Shown in pieces: positions 1 through 7,437 of a stretch of 10,386 bases of DNA. The notes beneath the pieces are model-generated. The model worked only from the letters and a program-made list of their open reading frames with translations, had not been told where the DNA came from and ran no database searches. This stretch comes from Synechococcales cyanobacterium PMM_0036. GTDB lineage: Bacteria; Cyanobacteriota; Cyanobacteriia; Elainellales; Elainellaceae. The translations under genes and the position numbers were made by a program. How positions within the stretch are numbered: position 1 is the stretch's first letter; each line of letters starts with the position of its first letter. Location: NCBI GenBank assembly GCA_949127645.1, contig CASBQM010000677.1, forward strand, positions 1 through 10,386. The letters are read 5' to 3'.

Positions 1-29
1 GAGGGAGGCTCAGCCCTGGGTATCAGGGC

Positions 30-1281
30 ATTTTCGGTTTACTGTAAAGTTACCACACCGAACAGATAAACCCTGAGAACCTCCCGATTACATCATCAAC
101 TGCAAAAGCTATTGGGTCAATCCATCCCCTGGGCAGACCCACGTGATTGCCGAACGTTGATCTCGATGGTGTAGGGCTTCGCCCCGCCATAGGCGTATGG
201 TTTAATCTGTAGCGAATGCATCAACTTACCCAAGTGGACGGTCTACTTGAGTACCCGTGCAGTTTTTGCCCAGAGTCATCAACGCCGTTTCAGTCGGTGG
301 CTCCACAATGCTCGGATCAACGTACAGAAGCTCTACAGTCCGTTGATTATCCAAGCCTTAATGGATTGGGGTCAAGCGAGTATCACGGTCATTGAAGATA
401 CCTCGTAGTTATGGGATGAATATTGCCTGATTCGATTGTCGGTGCAGTACCGGGGACGAGCGATTCCCTTGGGGTGGCGAGTCATTCGGCATGGGAGCAG
501 TTCTGTGGGGTTTGAGGTGTATCAATCGATGTTGAAACGGGCAACAGGCTTGCTGCCTGCGGGTGTTTCAGTTTGTTTTCTCGCAGACCGAGGCTTTGCT
601 GATACGAAGTTAATGCGCTACCTGCGCGACGAATTGCACTGGCATTTCCGGATTCGAGTCAAGAGCAATACCTGGATTTATCGCCCTGCGAAAGGCTGGA
701 AACCACTCAACGAGTATCCTCTAGCGCTAGGGGAAGTGGTGCTGTTGCGCGGAGTCAGTTTAACCAAAACCCAACTGTTGAACGATGTCCATCTGGCGTT
801 GGCGCGTGACCCCCTCAGTCGGCAATTGCGGATGATTGTCTCTGACGAACCGACCAGCCTGCAAACGTTTCGAGAATATGGGGAACGCTTCTCGGTTGAA
901 GAGGAATTCCTTGATGAAAAATCGAATGGGTCTCAACTGGAGCGCTCAGAGATTCGCTCGGCTCCGGCACTCTCACGCCTCTGCTGGGTCATAACCGTTG
1001 CCACACTGCTGTTGACGGTGCAGGGGCAACAAGGGGTCGCAGCAGGTTTACGCCGTTGGGTTGATGCTCACTGGCAACGAGGTAACAGCTATCTGAGAAT
1101 TGGCTGGAACTGGCTCAAAGGCGTTTTACATCAAGGTTGGCGATTATTTGCCACGATTTCCTTGCAAGGAGGCTCTGATCCTGACCTGGCGATCGCTTCC
1201 AAAAAGCAAGCACAGAAACACTTGGAGCGCGAGTTCACCATCAAATCTTATAGTTTTGTAACTTGAGTTTTGTCAGTCAAC
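30..1281 (+). mobile_element. IS4-family insertion sequence, decayed; boundaries provisional
   Basis: The interval holds one IS4-type transposase reading frame and little else. The ends are inferred. A 6-bp direct repeat CAGGGC sits at 24-29 and 1282-1287 and could be the target duplication. The heptamer AAGTTAC (47-53) and its reverse complement (1258-1264) then lie exactly 17 nt inside each proposed end, as part of an imperfect terminal inverted repeat with about 13 of 24 positions matching. Outside the right end, a response-regulator gene fragment begins abruptly, as expected for an insertion into a gene. Joining the two flanks across the element keeps a reading frame open but does not restore recognisable receiver sequence, so the left flank may have been rearranged or the boundary may be wrong. 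Confidence 0.55.
70..1266 (+). pseudogene. IS4-family DDE transposase, interrupted by three in-frame TAG codons
   Basis: Read in one frame from about position 70 to the TGA at 1264-1266, this gives a near-complete IS4-type transposase that would catalyse cut-and-paste transposition. The first catalytic Asp lies in VIEDTS (codon 397-399). The second lies in LADRGFAD (about 586-609). The C-terminal IS4 signature Y-x2-R-x3-E-x6-K is intact and starts at Tyr codon 877-879. The only breaks are TAG codons at 172-174, 190-192 and 406-408. The first two fall in a stretch of roughly 27 bp that, from memory of relatives, looks like an in-frame insertion. No ATG precedes the conserved N-terminus. The longest uninterrupted piece (from TTG at 436, 276 aa) lacks the first catalytic Asp, so the protein should be inactive. 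Family is certain; the subgroup was not resolved. Confidence 0.85.
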
Positions 1282-1374
1282 CAGGGCGACATCAACGCTA
1301 TAGTGCTGCGCAGTTAAGCTGACCTTTAGCAGGTCAACGAGCTGTTCATCATCTTCTACGACTAGAATCTTCAT
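1273..1374 (-). pseudogene. Response regulator, N-terminal receiver fragment cut by the insertion sequence
   Basis: Translating the minus strand from the ATG at 1374 gives MKILVVEDDEQLVDLLKVSL, then about 13 residues ending ...HYSVDVALVD, then a TGA at 1273-1275 that lies in the insertion-sequence end. This is the first beta strand, acidic pair (EDD) and first helix of a CheY-like receiver domain, most like OmpR-family regulators. The phosphoacceptor Asp, expected near residue 51-53, and the output domain are missing. An in-frame ATG six bases upstream (1380) is an alternative start. The gene would have encoded the cytoplasmic half of a two-component system. No adjacent histidine kinase is visible, so its signal is unknown. 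The remaining peptide is too short to fold as a receiver. Confidence 0.8.
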
Positions 1375-1400
1375 GGTCATTATCTCAGAGCTAAGTCTCT

Positions 1401-1430
1401 AAATTTATTCCTCTCACACAAAATAAATTT
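1401..1430. repeat. A+T-rich inverted repeat upstream of the response-regulator fragment
   Basis: AAATTTATT (1401-1409) and its exact reverse complement AATAAATTT (1422-1430) are separated by 12 nt. They lie 21-50 nt upstream of the regulator start codon, where an operator or promoter would be. The symmetry is visible; a binding protein is only inferred, and A+T richness raises the chance of coincidence. Confidence 0.35.
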
Positions 1431-1476
1431 GCTCTTTGAAGCTTTAGTGTCTCTTCTATAGTTCCCATTGATCGAG

Positions 1477-1511
1477 AAAAGTTCCCTTCGTTGGTCATGA
1501 AGGGAACTTTT
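1477..1511 (-). terminator. Intrinsic terminator hairpin downstream of the permease gene
   Basis: AAAAGTTCCCTTC (1477-1489) and GAAGGGAACTTTT (1499-1511) form a perfect 13-bp stem with a 9-nt loop. On the minus strand it follows the permease stop codon by about 48 nt, and the transcript ends in a short U run. Because the stem has A's on one side and T's on the other, it could work in both directions and would also shield the permease from transcription out of the insertion sequence. Confidence 0.7.
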
Positions 1512-1558
1512 AGTTAGCTATGTTTATTCTCAGAGAAAGCTTGTGTCGCTCAACTCCC

Positions 1559-2962
1559 TTAACGATGAGTCGATCGCAATTCCATGGGGCGCAGAATAAA
1601 GTAGGCAATCCCCGCAAAAATTACGCCTAGCTCAAACCCAATATCCATGCCGTAGGGCGGATTAAATAAGCTAGCGATCGGCCCGACAAAGGCAACTTGA
1701 GCCGCGCCCAGATATACGCCAAGTAATCCGATCGCCATTGCTGCGAGAGCTGCCCAGCCGATGGGGAGTCGATTGGGAGTGTTCCAATCTTGAACGTTGT
1801 ACTGCCCATGCCGAATGGCGAAATGCTCCACTATTAGAATGATTCCCCAAGGTCCAAGCCAGTAGGCAATCAACAGCAGAAAGTGTTCCAAAGTTTGGTC
1901 AAAATTCCCAGAGGCACTGACGGCAATAATGGTGTATGCCACCGCTCCAGCCACCGTCCACACTGCCCGATTAATGCGTTGAAACCCCTGTCCTAATAGC
2001 TGCATCGATAGTGCCAAGCTATAGTCATTTGGGATATTGTTTGCCACTACGCTCATCGCTAGCAGCAGCAGTAGCAGGCTACCAAAGCCTCCTAAAGGAC
2101 TTAGGACAGCCGCCATGAGTTCACCCCCTCCCTTGCCGCTAAATGCGGGAACTGTAGTCAGCATAATTCCTAAGCTTTCAAGCAAAATACAGGGGAGATA
2201 TATGCCTAAGAACGTGAGCCAAAACACGCGATCGGCGGGTGTGTTTTCGGGCTGTTTAACGTTGTAATCTGCGGCGTAGGAACTCCATCCGGTAGCGAAT
2301 CCGTAGATCGCGCTACCAAATGACAGCAGCGAGGCTACATAAGCTAAACCGCTAGATTTAGCCGCTACTCCAGTCGCATTGGGAGCTGCCACAATGAACA
2401 TGAGCAGGAAAATCAGCGCCATCGGTATCCAGGCATACCTTTCATAGCGATGCACATACCGATAGCCGTAAAGACTGACTAAAGTTGTCAATGCAGCAAT
2501 CACGAGAATCCCTACCCAGTTGGGAATAGCACCGTTACTCAAGGCAGCAATCAACTGACCACCGACAATCACGTTTACCACTGACCAACCGATGCAAGCC
2601 GCGACATTGAATAGTGCCATCAGCATGGCTCCGACCCAGCCAAACGAGAAGCGCGAAATCGTCATCTGACGGAGACCCAACTTAGGTCCTAGCGTCGAAA
2701 AGAAAGCAACGGGTAAGACACCTAGTAAGTTGAAAACAACGACAACTCCGATACCATCCCATAGACCCAAGCCAAAAACGTTGATGGCTAGTGCGCCCAG
2801 AGCGATCGTAGATAGCACCAAATTAGACGATAGCCACATGGTGAAATTGTCAAAAATTCGCACGTGCGATCGCGCTTCAGGCGGCACCCGCTCGATTCCC
2901 TGCGCCTCAATTCCCGCTTCTCGACGATCGATCCTTTCTTCTACAGCTTCACGCATCGACAT
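1559..2962 (-). CDS. NCS1-family purine/cytosine-type permease
   Basis: This 467-aa inner-membrane protein belongs to the nucleobase:cation symporter-1 family and most resembles the CodB/Fcy2 branch. It should import a nucleobase or related N-heterocycle with H+ or Na+. A charged cytoplasmic N-terminus (1-40) precedes about twelve hydrophobic segments. Family landmarks are RIFDNFTMW (35-43), QMTISRFSFGW (99-109), GWSSYAADYN (225-234), NNIPNDYSLALSMQ (308-321) and a YN-x2-DWN motif before the last segments (388-394). Length is normal and the frame is intact. The start at 2962 is preceded by a weak GAGAAA; an in-frame ATG two codons later is possible. It is divergent from the dioxygenase gene and has a consensus NtcA-type promoter, suggesting nitrogen control. 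Substrate cannot be read from sequence: cytosine, purines, uracil, thymine and allantoin are all transported within this family. Confidence 0.9.
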   Translation of the reverse strand: MSMREAVEERIDRREAGIEAQGIERVPPEARSHVRIFDNFTMWLSSNLVLSTIALGALAINVFGLGLWDGIGVVVVFNLLGVLPVAFFSTLGPKLGLRQMTISRFSFGWVGAMLMALFNVAACIGWSVVNVIVGGQLIAALSNGAIPNWVGILVIAALTTLVSLYGYRYVHRYERYAWIPMALIFLLMFIVAAPNATGVAAKSSGLAYVASLLSFGSAIYGFATGWSSYAADYNVKQPENTPADRVFWLTFLGIYLPCILLESLGIMLTTVPAFSGKGGGELMAAVLSPLGGFGSLLLLLLAMSVVANNIPNDYSLALSMQLLGQGFQRINRAVWTVAGAVAYTIIAVSASGNFDQTLEHFLLLIAYWLGPWGIILIVEHFAIRHGQYNVQDWNTPNRLPIGWAALAAMAIGLLGVYLGAAQVAFVGPIASLFNPPYGMDIGFELGVIFAGIAYFILRPMELRSTHR

Positions 2963-3044
2963 TTTCTCAGTTAATGTTTCTAGATAGATTAGCTCGGTTC
3001 AGGTGATTTAATTTGTTAAGTGCTACGCGTGCAAGCTCCTATTG

Positions 3045-3088
3045 ACAATATCTAAAGATTTGAGAACCGTTAAGGTAATTGATGTTAC
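3045..3088 (-). promoter_or_regulatory. NtcA-activated promoter for the permease gene
   Basis: The plus strand at 3075-3088 reads GTAATTGATGTTAC, an exact GTA-N8-TAC NtcA box. Read on the minus strand towards the permease, the box is followed by exactly 24 nt (3074-3051) and then TATTGT (3050-3045), matching the -10 form TAN3T. GTA-N8-TAC-N20-24-TAN3T is the known arrangement of class II NtcA-activated cyanobacterial promoters. The predicted start would lie near 3039, giving a leader of about 75 nt. The box is nearly symmetric, so the opposite direction was considered. There it would place the dioxygenase transcript start next to its ribosome binding site, which fits badly. Confidence 0.7.
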
Positions 3089-3128
3089 CGATTCATATTA
3101 AGTTTTTTATGAAGGGGGCTAAGTTGCG

Positions 3129-4148
3129 ATGCCAGAGGTGAAAACAGGCAATGGGATACGCCAGATATCAGAGGGAATGGAGGCGAAGTCAGTCCCATTC
3201 GATGCCATTTCAGTCATTGATTTTGCGGCGATGCAGAGCAGCGATCGCGCTCATCGTCAAGAAGTTGCCGATCGTCTCTACCAAGCCTGTATTCAGGTTG
3301 GTTTCTTCTACGTCAAAAATCATGGCGTGCCGCAAACAGTGATTGATCAGGCATTTGCTCAAGCACAGCGATTTTTTGCGCTGCCCCTTGAAGAGAAAAT
3401 GAAGATTCATATTTCCCATTCTCGAAATCATCGGGGCTATGTGCCTCTTCTGGAAGAAAATACTGATCCAACTGCCAAAGGCGACCTGCATGAAGCGATC
3501 GACTTTGCGCTAGAGGTGGCTGATGATGATCCGGATGTGTTGATGGGAAAGATGCTATACGGTTCTAATGTTTATCCCAATCTGCCTGGTTTTCGGGAGG
3601 CGATCGATCGCTATTACCAAGAACTCTATCAGTTGGGTAAACGCATTTTTCAGGCGTTTGCTTTGGCATTGGATTTACCCGAAGATTACTTTGAGAACAA
3701 AATCACGAAGCCTCTGGCACAACTCCGGTTACTGCGTTATCCACCTCAGTTAGAGGCGATCGATCAGCGACAGATTGGTACAGGAGCGCATTCTGATTAC
3801 GAATGCTTTACGATATTGATGCAAGATGACGTTGGCGGACTTCAAGTCTTAAATAGTTTAGGCGAATGGATTGCCGCAGTTCCAATTCCAGGAACATTTG
3901 TGGTGAATATTGGCGATCAGATGGCGCGTTGGACAAATGATCTATTCTCCTCAACGGTGCATCGAGCGATTAATCGATCGGGGAAAGAACGGTATTCTAT
4001 GCCCTACTTCTTTGGACCCAATTACGACACGGTGATTGATCCGCTACCGAACTGTGTCAGCGCAGATCATCCGACGCAATATCAGCCTGTAGCTGCTGGA
4101 GAATATATCATTAGCCGCTTTAACGAAACCTTTTCCTACCGAAAGTAG
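3129..4148 (+). CDS. Isopenicillin N synthase-family 2-oxoglutarate/Fe(II) dioxygenase
   Basis: This 339-aa cytoplasmic enzyme has the plant/fungal-type non-haem iron oxygenase fold: an N-terminal domain (about 26-130, with QVGFFYVKNHGV at 56-67) and the catalytic jelly roll (about 195-330). The iron ligands are visible as His221 and Asp223 (GAHSDYECF) and His278 (STVHRAINR). The 2-oxoglutarate anchor is Arg288-x-Ser290. All catalytic residues are present, so it should couple decarboxylation of 2-oxoglutarate to substrate hydroxylation, ring closure or desaturation. The ATG at 3129 has a GGGGG run ending 10 nt upstream. The gene is divergent from a nucleobase permease and 113 bp upstream of putA. 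Thymine 7-hydroxylase belongs to the same superfamily, so nucleobase hydroxylation is an attractive but unproven guess; amino-acid or secondary-metabolite hydroxylation is also possible. It ends with TAG. Confidence 0.88.
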   Translation: MPEVKTGNGIRQISEGMEAKSVPFDAISVIDFAAMQSSDRAHRQEVADRLYQACIQVGFFYVKNHGVPQTVIDQAFAQAQRFFALPLEEKMKIHISHSRNHRGYVPLLEENTDPTAKGDLHEAIDFALEVADDDPDVLMGKMLYGSNVYPNLPGFREAIDRYYQELYQLGKRIFQAFALALDLPEDYFENKITKPLAQLRLLRYPPQLEAIDQRQIGTGAHSDYECFTILMQDDVGGLQVLNSLGEWIAAVPIPGTFVVNIGDQMARWTNDLFSSTVHRAINRSGKERYSMPYFFGPNYDTVIDPLPNCVSADHPTQYQPVAAGEYIISRFNETFSYRK

Positions 4149-4215
4149 CGCGATCGGTCAGAATAGATCATGCGACAGCCGTTCTTCAACTGAGCCTGTT
4201 GAGGTTTAGCGCTGA

Positions 4216-4238
4216 CCTTACCTTTTGCCTTACCTTTT
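4216..4238 (+). repeat. Tandem 12-bp-period direct repeat upstream of putA
   Basis: CCTTACCTTTT occurs at 4216-4226 and again at 4228-4238, about one helical turn apart, 24 nt before the putA start. It could be a regulator site on one DNA face or a low-complexity pyrimidine tract; nothing else decides between these. Confidence 0.4.
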
Positions 4239-4261
4239 TTGATTGATGGGGACTCCTAGCC

Positions 4262-7252
4262 GTGGTGACACAGATTTCTAAAGCTCAATATTCTGACCGA
4301 TACGAAACTCAAACCCAGGCGATCGCCCGAACTCTCCTGTCTGCAACGCGAGAAAATCGATCGCTATTTGCCCAAATGCGCGACCAAATGCGCTGGGATG
4401 ACAAGCTGCTAGGCTTTGCTATGAGCAATCCTGGTCTGCGGGTGCAGCTCTTCCGCTTCATCGATTGTCTGCCCGCGCTGCACAGCAAAGCCGAAATCGC
4501 CAGCCATATGCAGGAGTACTTGGGCGATCCTTCTGTTGAGCTGCCGAGTCAGCTCAAGGGAATGTTAAGTTTTGCTAGCCCAGAGTCCTTACCCGGACAG
4601 GTAGCGGCGACCACCGTATCGGGTGCCGTTGAGACCTTGGCGCGCAAATATATTTCGGGCGAAACCATTCAACAAGCCATCAAGACGATCGAACAGCTCC
4701 GTAAAAACAAAACTGCGTTTACGGTGGATTTGTTGGGGGAAGCTGTGATTACCGAGATTGAGGCGCAGTCGTATCTCGATCGCTACCTAGAAATGATGGA
4801 GCATCTTACCGAGGCGGCGAAGCGCTGGTCTACGGTGGAGCAGATCGATATGGCAGACGGACAGCCGCTCCCAAAGGTGCAGGTTTCTGTCAAACTCACC
4901 GCCTTTTACTCGCAGTTTGATCCGCTGGATGCGACAGGCAGTGAAGCCAAAGTCAGCGATCGCATTCGGACTCTACTCCGTCGTGCTAAGGAGCTAGGAG
5001 CCGCCGTCCACTTCGACATGGAGCAGTATGCCTACAAAGATTTGACGATCGCCATTCTTCAGAAGATCTTGCTGGAGGAGGAGTTTGGCGATCGCATCGA
5101 CATTGGCGTGACCCTGCAAGCCTACCTACGCGAGGCTGAGAAAGACCTGCAAAGCTGGATTGATTGGGCAAAGCGTCGAGGTAATCCGATTACGATCCGG
5201 TTGGTGAAAGGCGCATACTGGGATCAGGAAACCATCAAAGCCGCCCAGCACGACTGGCAGCAGCCCGTATTCTCCCATAAGCCTTCCACCGATGTCACCT
5301 TCGAGAAGATGACGCGAATGCTGATGGAAAGCCACGAATACTTGAATGCGGCGATCGGTAGCCATAACGTTAGATCTCAGGCGCACGCGATCGCCATTGC
5401 CCAAGAACTCAATATTCCTCGTCGTCGGATTGAGCTACAGGTGTTATATGGCATGGCGGATAAGCTGGCAAAAGCGCTCGTTGACCAAGGCTTCCGAGTG
5501 CGGATCTACTGCCCCTATGGCGATTTAATCCCCGGCATGGCATACCTAATTCGCCGTCTGCTAGAAAACACCGCCAACAGCTCTTTTCTACGGCAAAACC
5601 TAGAAGAGCGCCCGGTGGAGGAACTGCTGGCAGCCCCCGTCCTGCTAGACGAATCGGAGAACAACAAAACTGAACTTCACCTGCCGTTCTCCAATGCCGC
5701 TGACACAGACTTTGCCAATGGTGAAGAGCGCGATCGCATCTTTGCAGCCCTGAATTCAGTCCGGGAGCAGTTCGGCAAAACCTATCTGCCTCTCGTCAAC
5801 GGCGAGTCGGTAAATACGGCAAACCTTACCCAATCGCTGAATCCTTCCAACCCCAGCGAAGTTGTGGGGCAGGTTGGGATGCTGAGCGTCGAGCAGGCCG
5901 AGCAAGCCATCCAAGCGGCAAAAGCGGCATTCCCAGCCTGGAAGCGCACCCCGGCAAAGGAGCGAGCAAATATCATTCGCAAGGCGGGCGATTTGATGGA
6001 GCAGCGTCGGGCTGAACTCTGCGCCTGGATGGTGCTGGAAACTGGGAAGGCGATCGGACAAGCCGACCCCGAAATCTCGGAGGCGATCGACTTTTGCCAC
6101 TATTATGCTGACGAAATGGAGCGCCTGGATCAGGGGACACATTACGACGTGCCGGGAGAAACCAACCGCTACCACTACCAGCCCAGAGGCATTTCGCTCA
6201 TCATCTCTCCTTGGAACTTTCCGTTAGCCATTCCCACGGGCATGACGGTTGCTTCCCTTGTAGCGGGGAACTGCACCTTGCTCAAACCTGCCGAAACTTC
6301 TTCAGTTATTGCCGCCAAGCTAGCTGAAATTCTGGTAGACGCTGGCGTTCCCAAAGGTGTGTTCCAGTTTGTCCCTGGCAAAGGTTCTACGGTGGGTGCG
6401 TATATGGTCAAGCATCCAGATGTTCACATGATTACTTTCACGGGTTCACAGGAAGTAGGCTGTCAGATTTACCGCGAAGCAGCAGAACTTCAGCCCGGAC
6501 AAAAACACCTGAAGCGGGTGATTGCCGAGATGGGTGGCAAAAACGGCATCATCGTTGATGAAAGTGCTGACCTAGATCAGGCGGTGCAAGGCGTGGTTTA
6601 CTCTGCCTTTGGCTACAGCGGACAAAAATGCTCAGCCTGTTCGCGGGTGATTGTACTGGAGTCAATCTACGATGTCTTTGTCGCCAGACTAGTGGAGGCA
6701 ACGCGATCGCTCAATGTTGGCATTGCTGAAAATCCCAGTACGCAGGTTGGTCCTGTCATTGATGCGGCTGCTCACAGCCGCATCCTTGCCTCTATTGAAA
6801 AAGGCAAGGCAGAGTCAGCTTTGGCGCTGGAAATGCCCGCGCCGGATTCCGGCTATTTTGTCGGTCCTGTTATCTTTACAGATGTCTCACCCACGGCAAA
6901 ACTCGCTCAGGAAGAGATCTTTGGTCCTGTGCTTGCCGTTATGAAAGCCAAAAGCTTTAAGGAGGCATTGGTGATTGCCAATGGCACAAACTATGCTCTC
7001 ACTGGCGGACTCTACTCGCGCACGCCTTCCCACATTCAAAAAGCCCAAGACGAATTTGAAGTGGGTAATCTGTACATTAATCGCAGTACGACTGGGGCGA
7101 TCGTTTCTCGGCAACCCTTCGGCGGCTTCAAGCTTTCAGGCGTCGGCTCTAAGGCAGGAGGACCTGACTATTTGCTGCAATTCCTAGAACCCCGGACGAT
7201 TACGGAAAATATCCAGCGTCAAGGCTTTGCCCCGATTGAGGGGGCTGAGTAG
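4262..7252 (+). CDS. putA: Bifunctional proline dehydrogenase / glutamate-semialdehyde dehydrogenase PutA
   Basis: PutA oxidises L-proline to pyrroline-5-carboxylate with FAD, then the hydrolysed semialdehyde to glutamate with NAD+. The 996-aa length fits short PutA forms without the N-terminal DNA-binding domain, so it probably does not repress itself. The proline dehydrogenase barrel spans about 150-450: Lys211 in KLTAFYS, Asp252 in DMEQYAYKD, RLVKGAYW (313-320), and the substrate-carboxylate arginines 431-432 in RRLLENTANSSF. The aldehyde dehydrogenase spans about 505-985: SPWNFPLA (649-656), TFTGSQEVG (725-733), Glu756 in EMGGKN, catalytic Cys790 in GQKCSA, EEIFGP (884-889) and QPFGGFKLSG (951-960). 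The end is near residue 996, without the extra C-terminal domain of long forms. The start is GTG at 4262, directly followed by a second GTG; a stop at 4244 leaves no ATG, and GGGG (4248-4251) is the likely ribosome site. It supplies glutamate from proline. Confidence 0.97.
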   Translation: MVTQISKAQYSDRYETQTQAIARTLLSATRENRSLFAQMRDQMRWDDKLLGFAMSNPGLRVQLFRFIDCLPALHSKAEIASHMQEYLGDPSVELPSQLKGMLSFASPESLPGQVAATTVSGAVETLARKYISGETIQQAIKTIEQLRKNKTAFTVDLLGEAVITEIEAQSYLDRYLEMMEHLTEAAKRWSTVEQIDMADGQPLPKVQVSVKLTAFYSQFDPLDATGSEAKVSDRIRTLLRRAKELGAAVHFDMEQYAYKDLTIAILQKILLEEEFGDRIDIGVTLQAYLREAEKDLQSWIDWAKRRGNPITIRLVKGAYWDQETIKAAQHDWQQPVFSHKPSTDVTFEKMTRMLMESHEYLNAAIGSHNVRSQAHAIAIAQELNIPRRRIELQVLYGMADKLAKALVDQGFRVRIYCPYGDLIPGMAYLIRRLLENTANSSFLRQNLEERPVEELLAAPVLLDESENNKTELHLPFSNAADTDFANGEERDRIFAALNSVREQFGKTYLPLVNGESVNTANLTQSLNPSNPSEVVGQVGMLSVEQAEQAIQAAKAAFPAWKRTPAKERANIIRKAGDLMEQRRAELCAWMVLETGKAIGQADPEISEAIDFCHYYADEMERLDQGTHYDVPGETNRYHYQPRGISLIISPWNFPLAIPTGMTVASLVAGNCTLLKPAETSSVIAAKLAEILVDAGVPKGVFQFVPGKGSTVGAYMVKHPDVHMITFTGSQEVGCQIYREAAELQPGQKHLKRVIAEMGGKNGIIVDESADLDQAVQGVVYSAFGYSGQKCSACSRVIVLESIYDVFVARLVEATRSLNVGIAENPSTQVGPVIDAAAHSRILASIEKGKAESALALEMPAPDSGYFVGPVIFTDVSPTAKLAQEEIFGPVLAVMKAKSFKEALVIANGTNYALTGGLYSRTPSHIQKAQDEFEVGNLYINRSTTGAIVSRQPFGGFKLSGVGSKAGGPDYLLQFLEPRTITENIQRQGFAPIEGAE

Positions 7253-7278
7253 GATAATTTGAGTCGCGTTTAATAGGC

Positions 7279-7319
7279 TATCTACTGAAAGGTTTGCACA
7301 GCAAACTTTTCAGTAGATA
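7279..7319 (+). terminator. Long stem-loop after putA, candidate terminator
   Basis: A 19-bp stem (7279-7297 with 7301-7319, starting TATCTACTGAAA) closes on a 3-nt loop ACA, with only one G.U wobble. It lies 26 nt after the putA stop. No U tract follows, so it may act as an RNA 3'-end stabiliser or a factor-assisted terminator, not a textbook intrinsic terminator. Confidence 0.6.
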
Positions 7320-7348
7320 ATGCATAAATTGCCACCTATCTTCAACTG

Positions 7349-7380
7349 TTTTATTAGAGTTTCTCAAACTGCTATTAAAA
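7349..7380 (+). terminator. Second imperfect hairpin between putA and the 142-aa gene
   Basis: TTTTATTAGAGTTT (7349-7362) pairs with AAACT (7366-7370) and CTATTAAAA (7372-7380) around a CTC loop, with one mismatch and one bulged G. It could be a weak terminator, or a structure just upstream of the next gene's promoter. Confidence 0.35.
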
Positions 7381-7437
7381 GCCAGACTGTAAAGCTACAC
7401 TAACTAAAATCCCATCTGAGCCTGCATATCCCTAAGA

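Noticed and set aside
172..408. Three in-frame TAG codons as a sign of amber recoding or readthrough
   Set aside because: TAG is used as a normal stop by the dioxygenase (4146-4148), putA (7250-7252) and the 64-aa gene, and two of the three lie in what looks like an inserted segment. Pseudogene decay is simpler.
3042..3128. Consensus -35 TTGACA at 3042-3047 as promoter of the dioxygenase
   Set aside because: No acceptable -10 box lies 16-19 nt downstream on the plus strand, and the hexamer overlaps the better-supported NtcA -10 on the opposite strand.
3075..3128. NtcA box acting towards the dioxygenase
   Set aside because: The best -10 at legal spacing (TATGAA, 3109-3114) lacks the final T and would place the transcript start at about 3121, past the ribosome binding site.
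4986..7187. Several 60-139 codon open frames on other frames of putA
   Set aside because: They lie wholly inside an intact, well-conserved gene, have no ribosome sites or recognisable domains, and are explained as frame shadows.
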